A DNA stretch of 64,000 bases. Source: Antedon mediterranea. Lineage: Eukaryota > Echinodermata > Crinoidea > Comatulida > Antedonidae. Location of the stretch: positions 1,674,001 through 1,738,000 of the forward strand of contig NC_092672.1 in assembly GCF_964355755.1 (NCBI RefSeq). Direction: 5' to 3'. The notes under the pieces are model-generated. The model was given only the letters and a program-made list of their open reading frames with translations, did not search any database and had not been told where the DNA came from. Both the position numbers and the translations under genes were made by a program. This document shows, one piece after another, positions 1 through 10,100 of the stretch (position 1 is its first letter; each line of letters begins with the position of its first letter).

Positions 1-274
1 ACAACTAGGTATTGGTGTCGATTCATTCTGTTTCAGTGTATTTATCCGTTTTTCATCATCTTTATTGTTAAGCGCTTTGGAACAATCTGTTAAAAGCGAT
101 ATATAAATTTGACATTACATTTATGTCATTGCTACTGTATCTTATTTTTAATGAAATGTTGAAAGGAATTTAATTGATCCTCAAAATGATGGCCACGGCT
201 TCAGTTTAATTTATTTTGTTAATATTTATTTAATATTGTTAAATAACGTTATATATTTTTCAGCAGAGTTTGCT

Positions 275-1528
275 ATGATGGTGAAACACTTGTTGGTACT
301 GCTTTTGGCCGTCCATCAATCAACTAGTATTCAAAAATTTCCCGATAGCTTTTACTCATCAGATTCCGACCAGAACCTGTTTTCGTGGTTAGAATATTCC
401 GAAGATGAATCTTACAGCATCGGTACGGCAGAACCGTCTTCTGATGTTTCGTCTGATCCCCAGCAGCAGGTTCGCAATGTCCACTTGCAAGACGTTCCCG
501 ATAGTCTGCCTGGACTAGATGCAAACCGGACCTATATGGATTTGTACCTATGCGGTCAGTTTATGGACCTGGATGACGACGGGTCAGACTTCTCTGTCAT
601 CACGTTTGATTATGCTGGATATGAAATAAAGTTCGATCCTTGCGAACCAGTAGATGAGACATCAAGACCATTCAATTTTATTTACACGTCCGGTGATGCT
701 TCGGCGTCTTCTGATTTAAAAGCAAGTCGAGCTTTACCAACAATGTGGCGTCGGTACTCTCAATCGAATGACGGACAGGTACCAACCAATATTCATTTCT
801 TCTCACGTAAACTTCCAACCAAGGCAACAATTAAGAAATTAGTTAACTTTGTGAGTCATGGCAGTCGCGCTTCTATAACATTCTTTCTTGCTTATCTTGT
901 TGAACAAGATGGAGACGTACACAACTTGTTTACACACATTCAACCACTTCTTGACAACGGTATCATAGTAATGAAAGTGTGCGGACGTTGTAGTTACTTT
1001 TCGAACATGCCCAAAAAGAGTAGTTACAGAATGATATCAAAGTATGGAATGGGAAGGCCAAAGATGTACGTCAGAGACGGCTGTCCACTTATCCAACCCT
1101 TCCAGGTTCCTGGAGAAATCTACAACGGCCTTAACTGCGACACTTTCCAGGGTTCGTTACAAAAATGCGCCAGCGACTTCATCACACACAAGTGCCGGTT
1201 GTCTGCTTTTGGTGTATCTTTATCTGACGTCACTGGAATGAGTGGAAAACTGAGTCAAGTTGTGTACAACGTCACCAAAACATGTCTGAGGTCAACTGGT
1301 TGTTGGAAAAAAGAATCGACGAAAAGTATGAAAATATTTGATGAGCTGATACCAGTTGTTTGTTCATTTACAAGGAAGCAAGCAGACTATGAAATTGAGC
1401 GGTGTGTCACAGATGCATCTCATTTGACCTTTGACCTAAACATCCCGGTTTCTTCAACACCAACGACGCATTTTGCATCAGTAAGCATCACTGTCCTATG
1501 TATCATGGCAATAATCTTCGCATCATAA
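275..1528 (+). CDS. Secreted, probably GPI-anchored cysteine-rich protein, family unknown
   Basis: I do not recognise the family. The open frame extends upstream without an ATG to about 236, but the first ATG pair is at 275/278 and follows a plausible acceptor (pyrimidine tract then CAGCAG at 261-266), so a 5' non-coding exon probably lies outside the window. The 417-residue product opens with a hydrophobic signal peptide (MMVKHLLVLLLAV). An acidic, serine-rich stretch follows, and the second half carries paired cysteines (CGRC, then NCD, QKC, HKC, KTC, TGC, VVC). There are N-glycosylation sites at NRT and NVT. It ends in a short hydrophobic tail with no charged residue after it, as GPI-anchor signals do. 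Signal, cysteines and tail point to a cell-surface or secreted protein; the function is unknown. An ATTAAA lies just after the stop. Confidence 0.7.
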   Translation: MMVKHLLVLLLAVHQSTSIQKFPDSFYSSDSDQNLFSWLEYSEDESYSIGTAEPSSDVSSDPQQQVRNVHLQDVPDSLPGLDANRTYMDLYLCGQFMDLDDDGSDFSVITFDYAGYEIKFDPCEPVDETSRPFNFIYTSGDASASSDLKASRALPTMWRRYSQSNDGQVPTNIHFFSRKLPTKATIKKLVNFVSHGSRASITFFLAYLVEQDGDVHNLFTHIQPLLDNGIIVMKVCGRCSYFSNMPKKSSYRMISKYGMGRPKMYVRDGCPLIQPFQVPGEIYNGLNCDTFQGSLQKCASDFITHKCRLSAFGVSLSDVTGMSGKLSQVVYNVTKTCLRSTGCWKKESTKSMKIFDELIPVVCSFTRKQADYEIERCVTDASHLTFDLNIPVSSTPTTHFASVSITVLCIMAIIFAS

Positions 1529-2451
1529 ATGTGTTTTTGAATTAAAGGTTGCATCAATAACATGACTTTCGTTTTCTCAACTAGTGCCTATCAAGTAAGA
1601 AGTAAATCTGGACGCGTACGCTCATGTTTCTGTTAGTCACCAATTATTCAGTATTATAACCCATAGTCTTAAACATAATGGGCATAAAACAATTCTAGTC
1701 AGACTTGATCAAGGTCAGGACTGAACCAAGAGCTTTTGAATGGACAGGCATGCATGCCAGTAATCAAGCTTTGGTGCCACAAGCTAGCTACATGAACACA
1801 AAGTGTGTTGCAATAAAATAACAGTATTCGTTATACTTACAACTTGTTTTAATAAGTATTAAATTTAGCCAACTGCTGTTACAAAAAAAAACGTTATTAA
1901 ATAATATACAGCACTAAAGTTTTGTTTAATTTTTTCAAATTGTTTGATGTACGTACTTAGAATAGCTTCCATACAGCAAGCTAAAATGTTTCATGTAAAA
2001 TTCTGCCTTTTATTAATTTTGTAGAATAAATAAGGTCAAATCCACTGATAAATTCTTCATTTTGATAAATGTAAAAACAAATTTAAATCATTGCAATTAG
2101 AATCAACTAAATAGTACCTACAGGTATTCATTCTCCTGGTATAAAGGTACACAATTGTGGATCCACGATTTTGAAATAGGGGGGAGGGGGGAGGGGGGGG
2201 CTAAAAGTAGTGAAATGAAGTGCGTGCTGAACCTAATTTGATGTCCTATCTTTTGCATTACAATTTGTGAAATTTAGAGGGCGCCCCCCCGCACGCTTGA
2301 TTCCTCCCATGCTACACGAATGTCCCTTTAAGATCCTCAGTAGTATTCAAGTAAAATTAACCATTTTTTCCGGTCATTAATGGAAACAATATGGCGTCCA
2401 TGTATTATGTTTGGTCATCAATCTCTATAGAAACAATATGGCGTCCATGTA
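1529..2451. other. Spacer between the secreted-protein gene and NAA38
   Basis: No coding sequence seen. It contains an A-rich 3'-UTR-like stretch with AATAAA near 1813, a nearly pure G tract at 2179-2200, and short C/G runs near 2280. Its last part belongs to the 47-bp repeat at the NAA38 stop codon. The two flanking genes converge here. Confidence 0.6.
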
Positions 2452-2494
2452 TTATGTTTGGTCATCAATCTCTATAGAAACAATATGGCGTCCA
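2384..2494. repeat. 47-bp tandem repeat over the NAA38 stop codon
   Basis: The segment containing AAACAATATGGCGTCCA recurs at about 2384, 2431 and 2478, so there are roughly two and a half units of 47 bp. The unit nearest the gene encodes the last residues of NAA38 and its TAA; the next repeats the same codons and stop as 3' UTR. Confidence 0.85.
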
Positions 2495-3239
2495 GGTATC
2501 ATTGCAAGACCTAATGTCCTTGGTTCTTCTTTGCTATTTTCATCTGAAATTTAAAAATAAAATAAGATAATGAAGAATATACGAAAAATAGTTACTTAAA
2601 AAAAAAACAAATAAAACCATGACAACATGACTCTGAAAATTTAACTAAAGCTCCGTCTACACTGTCAAACTTTATGTGACAAGAAAATGTGATTTGCCCA
2701 TATATGGACAAGATGATGTCATATCACTACCATAATATTTAAGCATATCACCATATTTGGGCATATCACACTTTTTTTGTTTGATAGCTTAACATAAAGT
2801 AAATAAATAACAATGATACTCACCATACACACCAACATACTCTTCACAAGTTCCTAAAATCACATTGCGATCTTTATCCGTACACAAAAATATACCAATC
2901 AATGTCCGGCCATCACTTATTATTATTTTCATTGGTCGATTCAACCATGTTTCTAATTGTTTACGTAGTACTGATCCACCTGGCGGTACCTCCTGTCCCT
3001 TCTCTACAATCTGAAAAAGTGATAATATATTAATATTTATTTTAGGCCTAGCTAGTAGGGCCTAGCTTGCCTGATACCATACCCTACCTAAGCCTTGCTG
3101 GGCTCTTGTCTTGTCTATAACAATGCCTAGCCTACACTACATTCTTTTGTGATGTGGAAATACTTTTTGACTAGAGAAAAAGGGTGAATTAAAAATATAG
3201 CATAAACATGCATACCTCATCTGGGTGCAAATCTTGCAT
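2452..3239 (-). CDS. NAA38: N-alpha-acetyltransferase 38, NatC auxiliary subunit (Sm-like)
   Basis: Three exons: 3216-3239, 2824-3010 and 2452-2543, giving 100 residues with GT-AG introns and matching phases. Exon 1 encodes only MQDLHPDE. The core is an Sm/LSM fold: a helix (RKQLETWL), then Sm1 with the signature [18 protein letters not shown], then a second motif ending [14 protein letters not shown]. These match vertebrate NAA38 (LSMD1) almost position for position; in that family the protein is the small auxiliary subunit of the NatC N-terminal acetyltransferase and acts beside NAA30 and NAA35. The human protein is somewhat longer at the N-terminus. It starts about 400 bp from CYB5D1 on the opposite strand, a pairing also found in human. 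The second intron contains a palindromic MITE. Confidence 0.93.
2645..2800. mobile_element. Palindromic MITE, family 1 (NAA38 intron 2)
   Basis: The left end has CTCCGTCTACACTGTCAAAC. The internal TGTGATTTGCCC and the inverted ATGGTGATATG-type core are recognisable. The right end is worn down after TTTGATAGC. This is a degraded copy of the family described at 16057. Confidence 0.75.
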
Positions 3240-3638
3240 TATATCTTACTTTTATTAACGTTTAGTTCGAAATCTTTTTGAGTGAGGCCTCACTCAGCTA
3301 TTTGCTAGAGCTCTGGAATCGTGCAGCTGAAATAAAAAAAAAGGGAAAACCCCACCGACAGGCTGTGTCACTAATGTTCTAAAGGAAACGTAAGAATGTA
3401 TACTTATTCTCAACATTATTATGTTGAAAAACGTATTAATATATTTCATATTTATTCAATTTATAATATATTTAACGCGCGTATATTTAATCATTACTTT
3501 TCATATGCATTATCATTGTGTTTTTTTAACCAATTTTATAATTCTTAACTAAGAGTTCAAAGGTTACCGTTGTCAAGACACAACATCAACAAAGTACGTC
3601 GTGTTATCAAGAGATTTGCAAGAGTTTATTGGTAAAAT
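3240..3638. promoter_or_regulatory. Probable bidirectional promoter of NAA38 and CYB5D1
   Basis: This is the 399 bp between the two divergent start codons, so both transcripts must begin inside it or nearby. No TATA box is convincing on either strand. There is a GAGTGAGGCCTCACTC palindrome near 3280 and CpG-containing sequence near 3475. The promoter role is inferred from gene arrangement only. Confidence 0.55.
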
Positions 3639-5669
3639 ATGCGGCCAAGGTATTATACTCCTAACGAAGTACTTGCTCACAGTACTTTACAAGATATATG
3701 GATTTCATTTTTGGGAAAGGTTTATAACTTAACCCCACTGTGTGAAAAATACACAGGTAAATAGACAGAACTTCTGAACCCTTTTATTTTACGCCTAGCC
3801 TACGTACTAGGCATCTTAGTGCTTCTATTTAGCTAGGCTAGGCCTAGGCGAAGCGGCCTAGGCTACATAAAATATTTAATTACTAGGCCGCTAGGCACGT
3901 ATAGCCTAATTAGCTAGTTATGTAGGCTTGGGTGGGTTACCTTCTTTTAGTTTAATTTAGTTATTAAAATATAAATATATACTGTATTTTGCTTTTACAG
4001 GTGATGTTCTTTTAAAGCCGATTGTCGCAGAAGCTGGAAAAGATATATCTCATTGGTTTGACAAGAAAACAAAAGATGTAAGAGGGGCTTCACAATCAAA
4101 GTTGTCATCAAAGAAATTGTCATCAATATTAGGCTGCCGTTGACAGCAAACAAATTACATCATCTGCGTTACAATCATAATAACATCACATTACATCAAT
4201 CAACATCATAACAATTATAATTACAAGCAATACATCATCATCCATAATATTAAAGATCTATTGTCCCTTTGACTAATTTTGTTTAAATAAAAAATAAAAG
4301 ATTTTAAAAAAGTGGGTCATTTTGAAGTATCAAAAATTAGTCGGAAAAAAAAACCATTTAACTGAAATACAGACGTTTTTTGTTAAAAAAATAAACTTTG
4401 ACTGGAAGTTTTTGATCAAAACATATCTCATAATGCAACACGCTTGTTTGGCAACTCTGTATGCATAATCATAAAACTTCCTAGCGATCTGTGTGAAAAT
4501 ACCTTCTCAACCGTGACAAGTTGTAAACAATCCTAATTAGCATCATGCATAATGCATACTCGTGATTTGAAATCTTTGTTTACTTTCGCTTGCAACGATT
4601 TTCCAGACGAAAAGTAATCAAATTAATTTACCTGTTAATTATGTAAACTTGTTGTTTTAGACTTAAAATGAATAACTTTAATATACTTTGATATGGCCAA
4701 TTTAAATTTAGAACATTTTAACTTTCATTTTTTGTGTTTCAAGGGAAGGGACAATACATCTTTAAGTTTAAACTTTTTTTTTTATAATACTTTTTCTTTT
4801 TTAGATACGTTCCCATGTAGATCCAATAACAGCCTGTACATTTCCATATGCACCCCACGGTCGTTTCGTCCACATCCCTCCACCTTGTCCTCGAACAGAC
4901 TGGGCAAATGACTTTGGACGACCCTGGTGGAAAGATGACTCGTACTGCATCGGTATACTGTCGGCTAAAACTAGATTAATTAAGATTATTAATACGCTTA
5001 CCTCTCAGGAGAATGTTATTCAGGTAAAAGTAAAGATAATGTAATTTGTTATATAATGTGAACTCTCTTGCCATTTAAAACATCTGTAGCAATATGTTAT
5101 AATCAAGAGTTCCGAAAGAAAACAATTAATATTTTGACATTTTTTTTATATATTTCAAGCATTTCTTCAGATTGTTTTGAAAATGTCTTCTTATTGTAAG
5201 CCTATGTTACTATGATGGAAAACAGCAGTCAGTTCTTCCAAAATCAGAAATTTTAACATCTAAATTTTTTAACGAGTTAATGTCATTTTGAAAACTGGAT
5301 ATGGTTGTCCTGTAGCCTATGGTTGTCCTGTAGCCCAAGAGTGTCAAGTCCAAGGGTGTCATAAAACCCTGTAGTGTCCTAAGACTAAGTGTACAACAAA
5401 AAGAAAGAATTAATCATTAAGTAACACTACTTTAACAGGTCTGTTCTGAAGAAACGATGAAAGAGATTGAGAGTCGGTACTTGACATGGAATGAGCATGC
5501 AGACAGCTACACATGGAAATACAATGGAGTGAACCTTGACATGAACAAGACGCTGGATGAGAATGATATCAAAGATGAAGACGAAGAATTTTACAAGCTA
5601 AGCATGACGGACGATGAATTTCTGCCAGCAATCCATCTATACTTCAATGACGATTTAACAGAAGCATAA
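3639..5669 (+). CDS. CYB5D1: Cytochrome b5 domain-containing protein 1
   Basis: Four exons: 3639-3756, 4001-4077, 4805-5023 and 5439-5669, giving 214 residues; all junctions are GT-AG and in phase. The N-terminus ([20 protein letters not shown], then LGKVYNLT) and KDISHWFD form the cytochrome-b5-like part, about residues 4-75. The middle contains [20 protein letters not shown], and the C-terminus ends [12 protein letters not shown], close to the human [11 protein letters not shown]. Length and order match vertebrate CYB5D1 (about 228 residues). The classic HPGG heme motif is replaced by SHWF, as in other CYB5D1 proteins, so heme binding should not be assumed. CYB5D1 has been linked to ciliary radial spokes; that role is carried over from family knowledge. 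An ATTAAA at 5719 is the likely polyadenylation signal. Intron 2 contains a TTAA-type MITE. Confidence 0.94.
4250..4765. mobile_element. TTAA-flanked MITE, family 3 (CYB5D1 intron 2)
   Basis: The element begins TTAAAGATCTATTGTCCC and ends with the inverted GGGACAATACATCTTTAA, so TTAA is the probable target duplication, with about 14-bp terminal inverted repeats. There is no transposase. TTAA targets are typical of piggyBac and Kolobok elements; the superfamily is not settled here. Confidence 0.8.
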
Positions 5670-5834
5670 AAAAAAACAAAATGCGACAAAAAATATAAAT
5701 TTGTAATAATGTTTGTTGATTAAATGTAAAAAGTATGACTTTAAAAGAAATTAGGATCGTTTGTTTATTAAGAATTAGAAATTTCATATTTCAAAATGTT
5801 GACCATGTACTGTATATAAGTGTTTTACACAAGC

Positions 5835-5945
5835 TTAAGCTCTGTCAACACAATCAAACCAGTTTGACGCCAAATATGCCCAAATATGGTAGTGATATGA
5901 CATCATCATGTTGTCGCATAAAGTTTGATAGTGTAGACAGATTTA
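5835..5945. mobile_element. Palindromic MITE, family 1 (3' of CYB5D1)
   Basis: Left end TTAAGCTCTGTCAACAC and right end TTTGATAGTGTAGACAG are inverted copies. The core has a single ATGGTAGTGATATGACATCA block. Confidence 0.85.
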
Positions 5946-6006
5946 CAGGATAAATTTAGTTTTAAAAACTTCTTATATTTTAATAGTACTTATGAACACT
6001 GTGAAA

Positions 6007-6124
6007 TGTCACTCTCGGCACCCAAAGGTCTCCCAAAAATGTCACTCTCGGCACCCAAAGGTCTCCCCAAAAATGTCACTCTCGGCACCCAAAGGTCTCC
6101 CCTCGCGTTAACACCCAAAGGTCA
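6007..6124. repeat. Short tandem array, about 38-bp unit
   Basis: The block GTCACTCTCGGCACCCAAAG followed by GTCTCCC occurs three times in a row; a fourth partial unit keeps only CACCCAAAGGTC. The GC-rich unit stands out from its AT-rich surroundings. Confidence 0.85.
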
Positions 6125-7113
6125 AAGGTCTCATCATATTAGATCAAGGTTGTAATCCTGCATAGTCGACAACAAAGAACATTTTGATACAAATTCAATA
6201 TACTCTTGAAAAATTTAATGTACATTTCTATTTTCTTTTATATTTTAAAAATATAATTGAAAACAAATAGATTTATACACTTGGCAAATTGCCAAATTTA
6301 AATACAAAACTGTTACAATAATGTTTACATTAAGAATCATGAAATTCTTATTAGTGACAACATCCAGGAGTGAATGCAGACATTACCTATTCTTGCCTGG
6401 TAGACATTAATGATTAGGGTGGTGCCAGAATACCCTACCACCAGTTTTGTTTTGGGTTTCCCTTATTTACAATACAAACAAGTCGACTTCCTAGTAGCCC
6501 TTTTAAGGGGGAGGGGGAGTTATATCGCGCACGCTCTGTGCATTGAGATATCAGTACCAACATGTTTTAAGATTGCTTGCCCCTTCTTTAGCTAATGTAC
6601 CAAATGTCACTAAAAGCAGTCACTTTATATTTCGTGAAATAGATTTCAGGAAATATAGAGTAACAGCAGAATTTAAAATTCAATTGTCAATAAGAATAAT
6701 ATGTACCAGTCACTATTGTTCAATGCTTGTACACCCCAACTAGTAGCATTCTATATAATGTCCACCTTTTAACTTTGAAATTAACTTCTGATCGCTACGC
6801 AACATTTTTTTTTGATTGGTATAAAAATAATAATATTCATTTCTATAGTTAAAATTATTGGGTAAATTTCCAGGATTACTTTGAAGTCATTATTTTTGTC
6901 GACACACTTAGATGGGATCACTTGATTTGAAATATATTTTGCGGGTTATGTTATTTCAACATGGCCACTTGTACACCTGCCATCCTGTATGTGATCAGTA
7001 TGTGTGCCATGTCATGCATTGCTTAACTGAGTTCTTGTTCTTCCAGAACCTAAATCGGATTTGGTTTGAATTCTTCCCGCTTCTTTTATCATTTGAAAAC
7101 CAAACAGTAATTT

Positions 7114-10100
7114 TCACCTTCCCCTTCCCCGTCCTCTAAAACCGCCCCTAAAATTTCCCCTACCTCTATCATTTCGCCACTGGCCCCCACCTCTAGAGCC
7201 TCCTCTTCCTCCTCGATTACCACCCCGATATCCACCACCCCTAGAAAACCCCCTACCCATCCCTGGACCTCTATCCCTATCACCATCAAACCCTCGCTTC
7301 GTCCCTCGTGGTCCGTCTTGATCCTGAGGGAATCTCCTATCCATAAACCTCTGATCGTGCATCAGTTCTTGTTCGTCGACCCCTGACCTTGGCCCTCCCA
7401 GACGATCGTCATCTCTAGGTCGTCTTTGTCGCAAATCTTCATCGTCAGGGTTCATTCGGTTATGCATAAAATTCCTGCGATCATCATTATCAAAACTATC
7501 GTGCCTCAAGTCCATATCTCGAGGGCCATCATGTCTACGATCATTAGACTGATCAAGGTCCCTGAAGGGTGGTGGTCTTGCCCCCCTCAGATCTTCATCC
7601 TGTGCTGGAGGTTTAAAATCTCTCCCGTCAAAATCCCTTGCACCTGAAAAGCGCAAATCTTCATCATGAAATTGTTTGTCTAATCCACCAGGGAATAAAG
7701 GTCTTATATCACGTTCATGAGATGGGCGATGAGGGTCATCCCTGGGTGGGCCGTCCCAAGGTGGCCCACCACGACCTCTTGATGGAAAATCATGTGGAGG
7801 GCCTTCAATTGATGACCCATCACGATGAAGCAAATCTCTAGGTGGTCTATCTCTAAACTGCCCTTCTCTTGGTGGGCCTTCTCTGAACGATTCTTCCCGA
7901 TGCATTGCATCTCGACCATCAAGTCTGGCTTCAACCGAAGAACCTCCTACATGCCTCATATCCACATCAGAAAAACGATGTCGCATGTCCACGTCACCCC
8001 CAGTTGGTCCAGCATCATGTGCAGGAAGGGCATCAAATAGAGGTGGTATATGGCCTTCTTTAGATCCTTCATTTGATGGTACAGAGCCTGGATGTGTCCC
8101 AAGAAGACCAGTCTTAGGTGGGCCTCCTTGTGGCTTGTGAATGGATTTGGTTTTTGATAAAGGGCTTAACATAGGAGCATTTTGACCACTTTGTTTACCT
8201 GAAAATAGTAAAACAATATTTTAAAATTATTTTTTTATTTCAATTCACATTCATCGACAATAACAAAACAAAGCACTTAAACCTAGTTAAAACATTTTTT
8301 TACTTGGATAAGTGTTATGAAATACAATGAGGGTTCTGCTATATTTTTAAAATGTCAAATTTTTTATGCAAAATCTGTATACCCACTTTTCAACAAACAC
8401 AAAACATATTCAGGAATTTCTGAAAGCGTAAATGTTTCAGTTTCAGTTTAACAGCAAGCGTCTCTGTTATTACTTACCAGACTGAGCTTCCTTCTCTTGG
8501 ACCTCTTTTGGCGCAATTCCCGGTGCTTTCTGTGCTTCCCATTTCTTCTGAAAGTCCATTGGGATGGGCTTTGCATATGGCACTTTGCGTTGAGGGGTTG
8601 GTTTCAGTTGGGCTAGCTCCTCGGCGGAGGAGTCAAGTCCTGGAATGGCAGCGGCAGCATTGTCTATCAGAGTAAATGTAAAAGAATCTTTCATTCATAC
8701 TTGTTTTTTTTTTTTAATTACATTTTATTTTTAGAGGGTGACACAAAACAGTGTATGCTGACAATCAAGGGGCCCTCTTGATGAGTGACAGTGGCTGTGT
8801 GTATACTAGTACACCGGGGTAACCCCCTACTCGTCTTGAAAGATGTACTAGGTTCTTTAAAGTGCACACGAGCCAGTTATTTATGACAGTTTGGAGACGA
8901 GTCTCGTGGAGAGGCTAGATAGCCACATAAGGCTAGTGGCTAATTAAGCGGCCTCCCCCTTAACAAATCTTTCTTTTTTTTAAATCACTTTATATTTATT
9001 TATTCGTATTTTAATCAATTTCTCAAGATGTATGCAAGAATTGTACACTCTCTGCTGGCAAAATCAGGTGATCAGTTGTTATAGTATAATATGTCATCAG
9101 GTGATCAGTTGTTATAGTATAATATGTCATCAGGTGATCAGTTGTTATAGTATAATATGTCATCAGGTGATCAGTTGTTATAGTATAATATGTCATCAGG
9201 TGATCAGTTGTTATAGTATAATATGTCATCAGGTGATCAGTTGTTATAGTATAATATGTCATCAGGTGATCAGTTGTTATAGTATAATATGTCATCAGGT
9301 GATCAGTTGTTATAGTATAATATGTCATCAGGTGATCAGTTGTTATAGTATAATATGTCATCAGGTGATCAGTTGTTATAGTATAATATGTCATCAGGTG
9401 ATCAGTTGTTATAGTATAATATGTCATCAGGTGATCAGTTGTTTTAGTATAATATGTCATATTACTGTGTTTTTGGTGGTTCTTTTAACAGTATAAGTAC
9501 AGATGTTTAAGAAGGATTCATAGTAGAGAGGTCATAGGTCATAGGTCATAGTAGAGAGAATGCATCATACACATGAGTGGAGTTGTAGCTTGGTGGTTAA
9601 GATGCTTGGCTACTACTCCAAGGGTCCTGGGTTCAAGTCCCGTCACATGTCAGGATTTGTTCTAAGGACAAAATTACAACTTCACCCCCAAAGACTTGTA
9701 ATAAGACTTGAGCATCTTGTGTATGTATGTGAACCTCTCTCTGCTGATCCCTAATGATCAGCAATTGCTGGATGGATCAACCTCATTAAATATCGTCAAA
9801 CAAAGACAACAAACAATCTTTCTCTTACCTTCCTCCTGGTTGTCCTTTACTTGTTCTAAACCCATGCCTGGAATAATTGGTAACGATGTTGTCTCATCAT
9901 CGTACTCACTATCATCAAACATTCCTTGAGGTAAAGTGTTTAAGTTATACTTATCACGCATTTTATCACCCGGTCTATTACGTGTCCAGAATTTACTGCA
10001 AAAAAATATAGTTTAAATTTTATCATTTTGCAATAGAAAATACAGGTGGAGCCCGTACACTGGTGATGTGTAGATATTCTTTTATATTACATGAAAGTCG

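Larger units (their letters stand above)
5670..7113. other. Spacer between the convergent CYB5D1 and WDR33 genes
   Basis: Holds the CYB5D1 3' end, a MITE, a short tandem array and AT-rich sequence that should include the WDR33 3' UTR. No further exon was recognised. Confidence 0.6.

Noticed and set aside
9023-9496. Long open frames on both strands encoding repeated peptides ([11 protein letters not shown] and its opposite)
   Set aside because: They arise from a 33-bp minisatellite with a period divisible by three, lie inside a WDR33 intron, and have no start context or conservation.
9569-9645. A genuine tRNA gene
   Set aside because: A and B boxes are present but acceptor and anticodon stems do not pair well, and a related copy at 49463 shows it is a SINE family.
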